46,851 nucleotides of DNA, from contig JAFSOQ010000131.1 in the NCBI GenBank assembly GCA_017446845.1, positions 1 to 46,851 on the forward strand, given 5' to 3'. The notes beneath the pieces were generated by a model that was not told where the DNA came from, ran no database searches, and saw only the letters and a program-made list of their open reading frames with translations. The position numbers and the translations under genes were made by a program. Below are positions 1 to 8,722 of the stretch, piece after piece (position 1 is the first letter of the stretch; every line of letters starts with the position of its first letter). This stretch comes from Selenomonadaceae bacterium (GTDB lineage: Bacteria > Bacillota > Negativicutes > Selenomonadales > Selenomonadaceae).

Positions 1-228
1 AAGCCGAACGAAGGCACCGATACCATTCAAGACTATGCAAGCGGCGACATCTTGCAAATTCTCAACGCGGACGGCACGAACGGTTCATACACGGCGGCGT
101 TTGCAAGCAATAAGCTCACGTTGACAATTTCGGGCGGCGGCACTGTTATTTTTGAAAATGTCAGCGCAGGCGATGCCATAAACATTAACGGCACGAAACA
201 CACCATCAGCGGCGGCGGACTCAGTTGA
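1..228 (+). CDS. RTX-like exoprotein, C-terminal fragment (5' truncated by window edge)
   Basis: An open frame runs from base 1 to a TGA at 226-228. It gives 75 residues rich in Gly, Asn, Asp and Thr, with the spacing 'GTDTIQDYASGD...GGGTVIFENV' seen in the C-terminal part of RTX-type calcium-binding exoproteins. The next gene, 40 bases on, ends in a comparable stretch ('GDGKDVIFGFDEKDTLSL'), so the two are probably paralogues secreted by the same type I route. The N-terminus and true length lie outside the window. The RTX relationship is inferred from composition and from the neighbour; there is too little sequence for a firm family call. Confidence 0.6.
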   Translation, partial: KPNEGTDTIQDYASGDILQILNADGTNGSYTAAFASNKLTLTISGGGTVIFENVSAGDAININGTKHTISGGGLS

Positions 229-268
229 CGTCTTAAAATTCGTAAGAGACTGAAGGAGGTAATTTTTT

Positions 269-3200
269 ATGGCGACTCAACAGGGCGTAATTCAATTATT
301 CCTGAATGCTTTGGACAACCACACCTTCAAGCCGGGCGATTATGACAGCAAAATTGCCTTCACGAAAAAAATTATCGACACGGCGGTTAAAGCTTCTTCC
401 GGTTTCAAGAACACGCAAGCAGCCATAAATCAAATCATCAAAGATTGCAAAAGTTATATCGAAAAAGACTCCGCTCACGGCTGGGAAAATTTTTTGCAGG
501 AAAAATGCGGAATCAATCTCGACAACAGAGATACAGGCTCGATAACGGGCACGGACGCGGGCGGCTCCACAGTCAAAACTGCCGAAAGTGTCATTCCCGA
601 AACTGTGGCAGTCAAAAGTTGGGGAGTACCGAAAAAAGGTTCCGTCACGGAGATTAAAGGCTTGAAGGTTCACTGGCCGACTGCAGGTTCTGACGGAAAA
701 ACTTTTACGGAAGCGGAAGAACATGTATTGGCGGGCTTGAACTCTGATTGGATAGAGCAAGCTCTGAATTTGATTAAGGCAAGTTACGGAATTGATTTTA
801 ATACGGAAGGTGTTTCTGTAGCCGATATTAATGTGAAATTTGAGAACGATGTCAATCATTCGGCATTGGCGTCCACAACTTACAGCTATAATAAATCGAC
901 AGGTAAAGCCTATGCTTTGACTTTTACCGTGAACATGTACTATTACAACGATATAGATATGACAAGTCAAGACGGCGCAATCAAATCAACAAGCAGTCAT
1001 AAAAATGAAACTTACCTTGACAGGACGATTGCTCACGAATTCGTTCATGCAATCACCGATGCCAATATCGATTATATTGCTTATGTTCCGTCCTTCATAA
1101 AAGAAGGCTTGTCGGAACTCGTTCACGGCATTGACGATGACAACACATCCGGCATAAAAAAGTTGGCAGGCAGCGATGCGGATTTTAAAACAGCACTTTC
1201 GTTAAGCGATTACTCGCCGATAAAAATTACGGGCATATCCAATCCGACTTATGCCGCGGGTTATATCTTTCTAAGATACCTCGCCAAACAATCGTCGACC
1301 ACGCAAGGAAAAGTTTTGGACAACTCGGACAAAAATATAAAAGTCAGCGGCTCGAAAAAAGAAGACATTCTTAAAAATTCCGCGTCGAAAGTTACGATTA
1401 CAGGCGGCAAAAGCAACGACTACATTTCAAACACCGGTTCAAGCGTCACGATCAGCGGCGGCGACGGCGCAGACCAAATTTATACTCGCGGCTCCAAAAT
1501 TTCAATCAATGCCGGCAAGGGCGAAGATTTTGTTTATCTTTACTCCGATGCCTCAAAAGTTACGGTCGTGGCGAGCGAAGGCAACAACGAAATATACAGC
1601 GCGGCGCAAACGGCGTTAATCAGCACGGGCGGCGGTAATGACTACATTGAGCTTTATAAGAGCGCGACAAATAATAAAGTCAGCTCCGGCGCAGGAAAAG
1701 ATACAATTTACGTCAGCGGTCAAACGTCGTCAATCAATTCGGGCAGCGGTAATGACTACGTTGAACTTTACAACAGCGCGGCTAAAATCACAGTCGACGG
1801 CGGCACGGGCAACAACGAAATATACAGCGCGGCTCCAAACTCGTCAATCATTTCGGGCAGCGGTAATGACTACATTGAGCTTTATAAGAGCGCGTCGGAT
1901 AATACAGTCAGCTCCGGCGCAGGAAAAGATACAATTTACGTCAGCGGTCAAACGTCGTCAATCAACGCGGGCACAGGAAATGATTATATCGAACTTTATA
2001 AAAGCGCGTCGAAAGTCACGATTACAGGCGGCGCGGGCAATGACTCCATAGAAAATTACGGGAGCAATATTTTGTATGAATACAATTCGGGCGACGGAAA
2101 AGACACAATCACGGGCTTCGGCGCAACCGATACGCTTTTTGTTGTCGACAGTTCTTTTTCGACGACGGCGAGCGGAAACAATGTTCGCGTTGATGTCGGC
2201 TCCGGTTCGGTTCTTTTAACCAATGTCAAAAAAATTACACCCACTATAGTTTTGGGAGTGACAAATGCAAGTAAATCGCCCGTAACGGTCGACGCGGCTG
2301 TTAAAATAATCGACGCTTCGAAGAGAACGACGGCAGTTAATATCAAAGGCAATGAGGCGGCAAATTCAATTACGGGCGGCTCGAAAAATGATTCCGTTTG
2401 GGGCGGAAAAGGCAATGATACACTTGTCGGCGGCGCAGGCAAAGATCTTCTCCAAGGCGAGGCAGGTGCTGACTACATTGTAAGCGGCACGGGCAATGAT
2501 ACAATTCGCGGCGGCACGGGAGCTGATTCCATGTGGGGCGGCACGGGTCATGATAAAATCTACGGCGACTCAGGTAACGACAGACTTTACGGCAACGAAG
2601 GCAACGATTCACTCTGGGGCGGCAAAAATGATGATAAGCTTTGGGGCGGCGAAGGTGACGACAGACTCGACGGCGAAGCAGGCAACGATTCAATTTACGG
2701 CGGCACGGGCGATGATACGATTTACGGCAGCGCGGGTCATGATTCAATGAACGGCGAAGCAGGCAACGATTTAATTTACGGCGGCACGGGCGATGATACG
2801 ATTTACGGCAGCACGGGAGATGATTTGTTGCTCGGCGACGACGGCGATGACTATATGGTAGGCGGCACAGATAATGACACACTGCGCGGCGACATTGGCA
2901 ACGATTCACTCTGGGGCGGCGAAAACAACGATAAACTCTATGGCGACGCAGGTAACGACAGGCTCTACGGCAACGAAGGCAACGATTCACTTTGGGGCGG
3001 CGAAAATGATGACTATATGTCGGGCGGCGACGGTAACGACAGATTGGACGGCGAGTCGGGAAATGATTCGATTTACGGCGGCGCAGGTAAAGACACGTTG
3101 TATGGCGGCACGGGAGCTGATTTATTAAACGGTGGAGCTGCTAACGATAAACTTTACGGCGAGGCAGGCGACGATAAAATCTACGGCGGCGCAGGTGACG

Positions 3201-3481
3201 ATACATTATATGGCGGCGCGGGCAATGATTCACTCTGGGGCGACGCGGGTGCCGATAAATTTATTTACAAGAGCGGCGACGGCAAAGATGTCATTTTCGG
3301 CTTTGATGAAAAGGATACACTTTCGCTTAGCAATCTTGACTTCACGCCTTCCTACAAAAATTATGTTATCACGTTGAAATTGTCTGACGGCTCCGTCACG
3401 CTGAAAGAATTTACGACGGATACTTTCCACATCGACAGCAGTGTTTATAAAATCAGCGGCTCCAAATTCAAGAAACAATAA
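269..3481 (+). CDS. Large RTX repeat exoprotein with an HExxH metallopeptidase-like N-terminal domain
   Basis: 1070 residues. The start follows a strong SD (GGAGG, 'gaaggaggtaatttttt'). There is no Sec signal peptide, as expected for type I-secreted RTX proteins. Residues about 1-320 are non-repetitive and contain HEFVH at 256-260, followed by 'KEGLSE' at 278-283, the arrangement of a zinc gluzincin (HExxH plus a downstream Glu). Residues about 360-600 hold degenerate beta-roll repeats. Residues about 690-1010 hold more than 25 canonical GGxGxDxLx nonapeptides, which bind calcium in known RTX proteins. The C-terminal stretch ('GDGKDVIFGFDEKDTLSL') resembles the RTX secretion-signal region. 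Likely a secreted or surface-attached protease or adhesin. The RTX call is firm; peptidase activity is inferred from the motif only. A hairpin terminator follows directly. Confidence 0.88.
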   Translation: MATQQGVIQLFLNALDNHTFKPGDYDSKIAFTKKIIDTAVKASSGFKNTQAAINQIIKDCKSYIEKDSAHGWENFLQEKCGINLDNRDTGSITGTDAGGSTVKTAESVIPETVAVKSWGVPKKGSVTEIKGLKVHWPTAGSDGKTFTEAEEHVLAGLNSDWIEQALNLIKASYGIDFNTEGVSVADINVKFENDVNHSALASTTYSYNKSTGKAYALTFTVNMYYYNDIDMTSQDGAIKSTSSHKNETYLDRTIAHEFVHAITDANIDYIAYVPSFIKEGLSELVHGIDDDNTSGIKKLAGSDADFKTALSLSDYSPIKITGISNPTYAAGYIFLRYLAKQSSTTQGKVLDNSDKNIKVSGSKKEDILKNSASKVTITGGKSNDYISNTGSSVTISGGDGADQIYTRGSKISINAGKGEDFVYLYSDASKVTVVASEGNNEIYSAAQTALISTGGGNDYIELYKSATNNKVSSGAGKDTIYVSGQTSSINSGSGNDYVELYNSAAKITVDGGTGNNEIYSAAPNSSIISGSGNDYIELYKSASDNTVSSGAGKDTIYVSGQTSSINAGTGNDYIELYKSASKVTITGGAGNDSIENYGSNILYEYNSGDGKDTITGFGATDTLFVVDSSFSTTASGNNVRVDVGSGSVLLTNVKKITPTIVLGVTNASKSPVTVDAAVKIIDASKRTTAVNIKGNEAANSITGGSKNDSVWGGKGNDTLVGGAGKDLLQGEAGADYIVSGTGNDTIRGGTGADSMWGGTGHDKIYGDSGNDRLYGNEGNDSLWGGKNDDKLWGGEGDDRLDGEAGNDSIYGGTGDDTIYGSAGHDSMNGEAGNDLIYGGTGDDTIYGSTGDDLLLGDDGDDYMVGGTDNDTLRGDIGNDSLWGGENNDKLYGDAGNDRLYGNEGNDSLWGGENDDYMSGGDGNDRLDGESGNDSIYGGAGKDTLYGGTGADLLNGGAANDKLYGEAGDDKIYGGAGDDTLYGGAGNDSLWGDAGADKFIYKSGDGKDVIFGFDEKDTLSLSNLDFTPSYKNYVITLKLSDGSVTLKEFTTDTFHIDSSVYKISGSKFKKQ
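1633..1972 (+). repeat. Near-identical 228-bp-period direct repeat inside the RTX gene
   Basis: The about 112 bases starting at 1633 ('cggtaatgactacattgagc') recur at 1861 with only a few changes. The offset is 228 bp (76 codons), so the reading frame is kept. The protein copies share 'GNDYIELYKSA' and 'GKDTIYVSGQTSSIN'. This looks like a recent in-frame duplication of a beta-roll block. Confidence 0.85.
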
Positions 3482-3494
3482 AAAAAAATTTTCA

Positions 3495-3523
3495 CCTCGC
3501 CAAAGCGGCGGGGATTTTTTTTT
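3495..3523 (+). terminator. Rho-independent terminator of the RTX gene
   Basis: Stem CCTCGCC (3495-3501) with GGCGGGG (3507-3513), one G-U pair, loop AAAGC, followed by A and nine T (3515-3523). It lies 14 bases after the RTX stop codon. Confidence 0.9.
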
Positions 3524-3599
3524 GCAAGTGTTGATTTTGCACTATCGACGTGTTAAACTTGAATAAATCGATTTAAGAATCATTATAATTGCTGATTAT

Positions 3600-4010
3600 T
3601 GTAAAGGAGGCTACTAACAGCTAAAGAAAAGTTACAAAAAGTTGAAAGAAGGTGATAAAAGTAAAAGCCTTATCGGGTGATAAGGTCGACGTGCCAATCG
3701 GTCCATAATGTTGACGAGAACGGGGACGGCGTCGAAGCCCGCACAAACCTAGCGAAAACCAAGCGATGATGGAATGTGCATTGGACAGTCAGACTTTTTT
3801 GCTGAATATTACGAAAGGACAAAACGTTGCTGGCATTGCAAGCGCGTCACGAAAAAGACGCTTGCAATATGTACCCGTACGTTAGCGGGGAATTTACGCC
3901 TGTGGAGAGTTACAGCAAACGTGAGTAGCTTTAGCAAAAGCGGACTCGGCGAAGCAGGAATGAAACATAAGAGTTTTTACAACTTTTTATAAGTTTTCAG
4001 TAACGGATTT
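3600..4010 (+). mobile_element. Decayed right end of an IS200/IS605-type (TnpB) element
   Basis: No intact gene fits this 490-base spacer. Short coding scraps resemble the C-terminus of TnpB: 'GIYACGELQ' at about 3888-3914 (compare the 'YACGD/E' seen near TnpB ends), then 'DSAKQE' or, in another frame, 'GLGEAGMKHKSF' at about 3943-3980, separated by stops and frame changes. The DNA is highly structured: a 7-bp hairpin CCTTATC-GGGT-GATAAGG near 3668, and a perfect 10-bp hairpin ATTGCAAGCG/CGCTTGCAAT at 3835-3868. Such structure is typical of the reRNA/omega-RNA part of these elements. The family match is from memory of TnpB C-termini, so confidence is moderate. The remnant ends against the start codon of the CoA-transferase gene. 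Nothing else was recognised here. Confidence 0.45.
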
Positions 4011-4012
4011 TA

Positions 4013-5518
4013 ATGATTGATATTACCGACAGAGTACGCAACAAAGATTTGCTGAGTAAAATTGTCAGCGCGGAGGAAGTGGCGAATTGGATTCAGCCCG
4101 GTTGGACAATCGCTTGCAGCGGGTTCACGGCGTCGGCTTATCCGAAAGCAGTTCCGCTCGCGCTTGCCGAACGCATGAAGAAAGCTCCCTTCCAAGTCAA
4201 CATTTGGACGGGAGCTTCAACAGGTCCCGAACTCGACGGCGCACTTGCCGAAGTCAGAGGAATTAAACAGCGTCTGCCTTATCAAACCGACGCAAAACTC
4301 CGTCCGCTCATCAATGACGGCACTGTTAATTATCTCGACCTGCACCTTTCCGAGAGCGCGCAACTCACTCGCACGGGCTTTATCAAAAAGAAACCCGATT
4401 TCGCGTTGATTGAGGCTTGTGCTATCACCGAGGAAGGAAATTTAATCCCGACAACTTCTTTGGGCAATGCGGCAAGTTACGTTCAGAGCGCGGATACCGT
4501 CGTCGTCGAAGTCAATACCACGCAGCCGCTTGAGTTGGAAGGCATGCACGATGTTTATGTTCCGCTTGACCCGCCCAATCGTCTGCCGATACCGATTGTC
4601 CACGCCGACGACAGAATCGGCACGACTTACATTCCCTGCACGCCCGACAAGATTAAATTCATTGTCCCCTGCGACGTGAAAGACCATACTCGCGATATTT
4701 CGCCCATTGACGAGAACTCCAAAAAAATGGCGGCGTTCACGCTCGAACTTTTGGAAGCGGAAATTAAAGCAGGTCGCATGCCCAAAGGTCTTCTGCCGCT
4801 CCAATCGGGTGTCGGCAATGTTGCAAATGCCGTGCTTGAAGGTTTCGTCGAAGGCGACATGACAGATTTTGTCGTCTACACCGAAGTTATTCAGGACGCA
4901 ATGCTTGACCTTATCGACGCGGGCAAACTCAAATTCGCAAGCGGCACGGCGTTCAGCCCGTCGCCCGCAGGCATGGACAGATTCTATAAAGGAATCGACA
5001 AATATCGCAAGTATATTTTGTTGCGTCCCGAAGAAATTTCCAACTCGCCCGAAGTCGTTCACCGCCTCGGCGTTATCGCCATGAACACCGCGCTTGAGGT
5101 CGACATTTACGGCAACATCAATTCCACGCACGTCACGGGCACCAAAATGATGAACGGTATCGGCGGCAGCGGCGACTTTGCCCGCAATGCTTATCTGACG
5201 ATTTTCTACACGCCGTCGACTGCTAAGGGCGGAAAAATTTCTTCCGTCGTTCCGTTCTGCTCGCACATTGACCACACCGAACACGACGTTGACATTATCA
5301 TTTCCGAATACGGCATTGCAGACCTGCGCGGACTGGAGCCGAGAACGCGTGCTTTGGAAGTTATCAACAAATGTGCGCACCCCGATTATCGTCCGATGTT
5401 GCTTGACTATTATGAACGTGCTCTTGCCGCGACGAAGAAGGCTGCCACGCCGCACCTCCTGCATGAGGCTTTGAGTTTCCATACGCGTTTCCTTGAAACC
5501 GGTGATATGCGTAAATGA
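4013..5518 (+). CDS. Succinate/propionate (acetyl) CoA-transferase, acetyl-CoA hydrolase/transferase family
   Basis: 501 residues, full length for the AarC/Cat1/ScpC family. It begins 'MIDITDRVRNKDLLSKIVSA' and continues into 'GFTASAYPKAVPLALAERM', the classic N-terminal block. 'VVYTEVIQDAMLDL' carries the Glu that forms the enzyme-CoA thioester in family members, and 'GIGGSGDFARNAY' is the C-terminal CoA-binding loop. In propionate producers this enzyme moves CoA from propionyl-CoA to succinate, closing the cycle run by the epimerase and decarboxylase encoded downstream. Which acyl pair it prefers cannot be read from sequence. The start has almost no SD and sits right after the IS-type relic, so its original promoter region may have been replaced. 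The stop overlaps the next start (ATGA). Confidence 0.9.
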   Translation: MIDITDRVRNKDLLSKIVSAEEVANWIQPGWTIACSGFTASAYPKAVPLALAERMKKAPFQVNIWTGASTGPELDGALAEVRGIKQRLPYQTDAKLRPLINDGTVNYLDLHLSESAQLTRTGFIKKKPDFALIEACAITEEGNLIPTTSLGNAASYVQSADTVVVEVNTTQPLELEGMHDVYVPLDPPNRLPIPIVHADDRIGTTYIPCTPDKIKFIVPCDVKDHTRDISPIDENSKKMAAFTLELLEAEIKAGRMPKGLLPLQSGVGNVANAVLEGFVEGDMTDFVVYTEVIQDAMLDLIDAGKLKFASGTAFSPSPAGMDRFYKGIDKYRKYILLRPEEISNSPEVVHRLGVIAMNTALEVDIYGNINSTHVTGTKMMNGIGGSGDFARNAYLTIFYTPSTAKGGKISSVVPFCSHIDHTEHDVDIIISEYGIADLRGLEPRTRALEVINKCAHPDYRPMLLDYYERALAATKKAATPHLLHEALSFHTRFLETGDMRK

Positions 5519-5826
5519 CACTTGAAAAAGCTATCGCCGCAGAATTTGAAAAAGCGAGACGTGAGGCGACGCAAAACATGACACGCGACGAACATGACAA
5601 ATCGTTCAAAAATTTTGATATGGTTAAGCAAAGCAAAATTTGCGGTTGTTTCTACTGTAAAAAAATTTTCAACGCAAGCAAAGTAACTGACTTCGTGACG
5701 GAAAGAGACGGAAAGAAAACCGCGCTTTGCCCGTATTGCGGAATTGATTCCGTGATTCAGGACGCAAATGTTGAAATCAGTCACGAATTGCTTAACAAAA
5801 TGAATCGCGAGTGGTTTGGCGATTAA
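5515..5826 (+). CDS. Small zinc-ribbon protein of unknown function
   Basis: 103 residues. The start overlaps the CoA-transferase stop by four bases (ATGA), so translation is probably coupled. Residues 1-35 are charged and probably helical. Then come two CxxC pairs, 'CGCFYCKKIF' and 'ALCPYCGID', about 30 residues apart, which most likely bind one zinc ion. The C-terminus is acidic and helical. No enzymatic motif is visible and I do not recognise a named family. Its place in the propionate cluster may mean nothing more than co-transcription. Confidence 0.75.
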   Translation: MTLEKAIAAEFEKARREATQNMTRDEHDKSFKNFDMVKQSKICGCFYCKKIFNASKVTDFVTERDGKKTALCPYCGIDSVIQDANVEISHELLNKMNREWFGD

Positions 5827-5863
5827 AAAGTTTTTTGGGGTTAAATGGTAAGGAGAAGTTAAA

Positions 5864-6466
5864 ATGAAAATTTTTCAAGAGGCAGTTAAAAGCCGTCGTT
5901 CAATTTACAAGCTCGGCAGAAATATTCCCGTGCTTCAATCGGAGATAATCGCGGCAGTCGAACGCATGACCAAAGACACTCCGTCGGCATTCCATATGCA
6001 ATCGGCGCGCGTCGTCGTGACAATGCTTGACCATCACGAAAACGTTTGGCACATCGCCAACAACGTGCTCAAGGCTGTTATTCCCGCAAGCAAATTCGCC
6101 GAAACGAAAGCAAAACTTGAAAGTTTCGAGGCGGCTTACGGCACGATTCTTTTCTTTGAGTCGAGCAACATGATTAAGGCAATGCAAGACCAATTCCCCG
6201 AATACAAGCACAATTTCCCCGGCTGGGCAATGCAGGCTAACGGTATGTTGCAATTCGCGATTTGGACGGCACTTGAGGACTTGGGACTGGGCGCGAACCT
6301 TCAGCACTACAATCCGCTGATTGACGAGCCGATTAAACAAATTTTCGACCTGCCCGAAAGCTGGGATTTGGTTGCACAACTCGTTTTCGGCGAAAAGTTG
6401 GAAGAGCCGGAGCCGCTCGAAAAAGTTCCGACGGGCACTCGCGTAAAAATTTTCAGAGAAGTTTAA
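5864..6466 (+). CDS. Nitroreductase-family flavoprotein
   Basis: 200 residues, start after 'aaggagaag'. The opening 'FQEAVKSRRSIYKLGRNIPV' matches the 'RRSxR' FMN-binding entry of nitroreductases. 'ALEDLGLGANLQHYNP' is the conserved 'GLGxxLQHY' segment of the YdfN/Hbn-type subgroup. The C-terminal 'PESWDLVAQLVFGEK' also fits. These are cytoplasmic FMN enzymes that reduce nitro compounds, quinones or related acceptors with NAD(P)H; the substrate here is unknown. It sits between the zinc-ribbon gene and the epimerase gene on the same strand. Confidence 0.85.
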   Translation: MKIFQEAVKSRRSIYKLGRNIPVLQSEIIAAVERMTKDTPSAFHMQSARVVVTMLDHHENVWHIANNVLKAVIPASKFAETKAKLESFEAAYGTILFFESSNMIKAMQDQFPEYKHNFPGWAMQANGMLQFAIWTALEDLGLGANLQHYNPLIDEPIKQIFDLPESWDLVAQLVFGEKLEEPEPLEKVPTGTRVKIFREV

Positions 6467-6596
6467 AAAGCAATTACGGTAGAACCAATAAAGCTGGCAA
6501 TGGTTGCGTTCCGTCGCGGTATCAACGTTAAAAATATTGAACGGCACGGCGCGTCCGCTGTTTGCTACTTTTACAAAAGTAGGAGGTTTTAACGAA

Positions 6597-7013
6597 ATGT
6601 TTAAAGTTCTTGGCGTAGACCACATTGGTATAGCGGCAAAAGATTTGGCGGAAGTCGGCGCATTCTGGGAATTGCTCGGCTTGAAATCGACAGGTGAAGA
6701 AACAGTCGCCGAACAAAAAGTTACGACGGGTTTTTATCCTACACCCAACGGCAGCGAAATTGAATTGCTCGTTGCGACCGACGAAACCAGCCCGATTGCA
6801 AAATTCATGGAGAAAAACGGCGGACGCGGCGGCATTCAACATATCGCGTTGCTCGTCGACGATTTGGAAGCGGCACTCGCTGACCTCAAGGAAAAAGGCG
6901 TTAAACTCATCGACGAAAAACCGCGTAAAGGTGCGGGCGGAAAAATTATTGCGTTCATTCACCCGAAAGCAACTCACGGCGTCCTCCTCGAACTCTGCCA
7001 ACCGATTAAATAG
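6597..7013 (+). CDS. mce: Methylmalonyl-CoA epimerase
   Basis: 138 residues, VOC (glyoxalase/bleomycin-resistance) fold, the usual length for the family. I chose the ATG at 6597 because of its SD 'aggaggttttaacgaa'; an upstream in-frame ATG at 6504 has none. Metal-ligand positions are visible: His9 in 'VDHIGIAAKDL', an acidic/polar residue in 'GSEIELL', the His in 'GIQHIALLVDD', and the Glu in 'GVLLELCQ'. The enzyme interconverts (R)- and (S)-methylmalonyl-CoA, feeding the decarboxylase encoded next. The TAG stop is also the first triplet of an inverted 7-bp repeat tract. Confidence 0.92.
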   Translation: MFKVLGVDHIGIAAKDLAEVGAFWELLGLKSTGEETVAEQKVTTGFYPTPNGSEIELLVATDETSPIAKFMEKNGGRGGIQHIALLVDDLEAALADLKEKGVKLIDEKPRKGAGGKIIAFIHPKATHGVLLELCQPIK

Positions 7014-7086
7014 GAACAAGGAATAAGGAACTGGGAACTGGAAGGGATTAGAAAAACTAGTTCCCGGTTCCCGGTTCCCGGTTCCT
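7011..7086 (+). repeat. Inverted 7-bp tandem repeat tract, site A (mce-mmdA spacer)
   Basis: Left arm has a 7-base period: TAGGAAC AAGGAAT then AAGGAAC TGGGAAC. After a short centre, the right arm is CCGGTTC repeated, ending CTAAAAA. The right arm is the reverse complement of the left, so the tract can fold into a long hairpin. Three other spacers carry the same kind of tract. Confidence 0.85.
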
Positions 7087-7113
7087 AAAAATCGACCGAA
7101 GGGAGATTTTTGA

Positions 7114-8643
7114 ATGGCGACAGTTGAAGAAAAAATTGCCTTAATGCATTCCAAGAAGGAACATATCCTTCAAGGCGGCGGCAAGGTCAGAATCGATAAA
7201 CAACACGAAAAAGGTAAGATGACGGCTCGCGAACGCATTGAAATGTTTTTCGACGAGGGCACCTTCGTTGAACTCGATATGTTCGTAAAACATCGTTGCA
7301 CCAATTTCGGACAAGATAAAAAGGATTTACCCGGCGAAGGCGTCGTCACCGGCTACGGCACTGTTGACGGACGTTTGGTTTATGCTTTTGCTCAAGACTT
7401 CACGGTTGAAGGCGGCTCACTTGGCGAAAAGCACGCGCACAAAATTTGGAAGGTCATGGATTTGGCAATGAAGATGGGCGCACCGCTTATCGGCATTAAC
7501 GATTCGGGCGGCGCACGCATTCAAGAGGCAGTCGACGCACTCAGCGGCTACGCGGGCATTTTCTTCCGCAATACGGCTGCCAGCGGCGTTATCCCTCAAA
7601 TTTCCGTCATAATGGGTCCCTGCGCGGGCGGCGCGGTTTATTCTCCCGCAATCACAGATTTTATTTACATGGTCAAGAAAACCAGCCAAATGTTTATCAC
7701 GGGACCTGCGGTTATAAAATCCGTCACGGCGGAAGAAGTTACGGCGGAAGAACTCGGCGGCGCAATGACTCATAATACTCGTTCGGGCGTGGCGCACTTC
7801 GCGGCGGAAGACGAAAAAGATTGCATTGAGCAAATTCGTTACCTGTTGAGTTTCCTGCCGAGCAATAACTTGGAAGACGCTCCGCTTGTCTACAATGACG
7901 ACGACCCTGACCGTCAAGACGAAGAACTTAACACGATTATTCCCGACAATCCGAACGCGCCCTACGACATGAAAGACGTTATCCGCATGATTGTCGACAA
8001 CGGCGAATTCTATGAAGTTCATCAATATTTTGCTACGAATATCATCACATGCTTTGCGCGTTTCGGCGGACGCAGTGTCGGCATTATCGCGAATCAACCT
8101 GCGGTCATGGCGGGCTGCTTGGACGTTGACGCCTCCGATAAATCTGCGCGGTTCATTCGTTTTTGCGACGCATTTAATCTGCCGCTGGTGAATTTGGTTG
8201 ACGTGCCCGGCTTCCTGCCCGGCGTCGACCAAGAGTATAACGGCATAATTCGTCACGGCGCAAAAATGCTTTACGCTTATTCCGAGGCGACAGTTCCGAA
8301 AGTCACGGTTATCACGCGCAAGGCTTACGGCGGTTCGTATATCGCGATGTGCTGCCGCGAACTCGGAGCGGATCAAGTTATGGCGTGGCCTTCAGCTGAA
8401 ATTGCGGTTATGGGACCTGCAGGCGCGGCGAACATTATTTTCCGCAAAGACCCCGAAAAAGATAAGAAAACTGCCGAATACGTCGAAGAATTTGCTACAC
8501 CTTACAAGGCGGCGGAGCGCGGTTATGCCGATATGGTTATCGAACCGAAAGAAACTCGTCCGTTGATTATCACTGCGCTCAATGCCCTTGCCAGCAAACG
8601 CGAAGTCGGTCCCGCCAAAAAACATGGCAATATTCCGTTGTAA
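7114..8643 (+). CDS. mmdA: Methylmalonyl-CoA decarboxylase alpha subunit (carboxyltransferase)
   Basis: 509 residues with the two crotonase-like halves of acyl-CoA carboxyltransferases. 'TARERIEMFFDEGTFVE', 'GINDSGGARIQEAVDAL' and 'GPCAGGAVYSPAITDF' mark the N-terminal half. 'NQPAVMAGCLDVDASDKSARF', 'VDVPGFLPGVDQEYNGIIRH' and 'AYGGSYIAMC' mark the C-terminal half. It moves CO2 from methylmalonyl-CoA to biotin on the carrier subunit. Sequence alone could also be a propionyl-CoA carboxylase beta chain, but the adjacent MmdD/E-like peptide and separate biotin carrier, with no biotin carboxylase in view, favour the Na+-pumping decarboxylase. SD is 'gaagggag'. Confidence 0.9.
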   Translation: MATVEEKIALMHSKKEHILQGGGKVRIDKQHEKGKMTARERIEMFFDEGTFVELDMFVKHRCTNFGQDKKDLPGEGVVTGYGTVDGRLVYAFAQDFTVEGGSLGEKHAHKIWKVMDLAMKMGAPLIGINDSGGARIQEAVDALSGYAGIFFRNTAASGVIPQISVIMGPCAGGAVYSPAITDFIYMVKKTSQMFITGPAVIKSVTAEEVTAEELGGAMTHNTRSGVAHFAAEDEKDCIEQIRYLLSFLPSNNLEDAPLVYNDDDPDRQDEELNTIIPDNPNAPYDMKDVIRMIVDNGEFYEVHQYFATNIITCFARFGGRSVGIIANQPAVMAGCLDVDASDKSARFIRFCDAFNLPLVNLVDVPGFLPGVDQEYNGIIRHGAKMLYAYSEATVPKVTVITRKAYGGSYIAMCCRELGADQVMAWPSAEIAVMGPAGAANIIFRKDPEKDKKTAEYVEEFATPYKAAERGYADMVIEPKETRPLIITALNALASKREVGPAKKHGNIPL

Positions 8644-8708
8644 GGAGTTAGGAGTTAGGATTTAGGTGTTAGGGAATTTTCTCTAAATCCCAAATCCCAA
8701 ATCCTAAA
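8641..8708 (+). repeat. Inverted 7-bp tandem repeat tract, site B (after mmdA)
   Basis: Left arm TTAGGAG TTAGGAT then TTAGGTG TTAGGGA, a short AT centre, then right arm TAAATCC CAAATCC and CAAATCC TAAAAA. The arms are complementary. The tract begins at the mmdA stop codon and ends just before the SD of the next small gene. Confidence 0.85.
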
Positions 8709-8722
8709 AAGGAGGAATTCCC

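Noticed and set aside
2370..2990. Long minus-strand ORF antisense to the RTX repeats
   Set aside because: It is Arg/Cys-rich, has no SD and simply mirrors the repetitive coding strand.
3660..3960. Cobalamin or other riboswitch upstream of the CoA-transferase gene
   Set aside because: No B12-box, c-di-GMP, ZTP or T-box consensus could be found; the TnpB-like scraps explain the structured region better.
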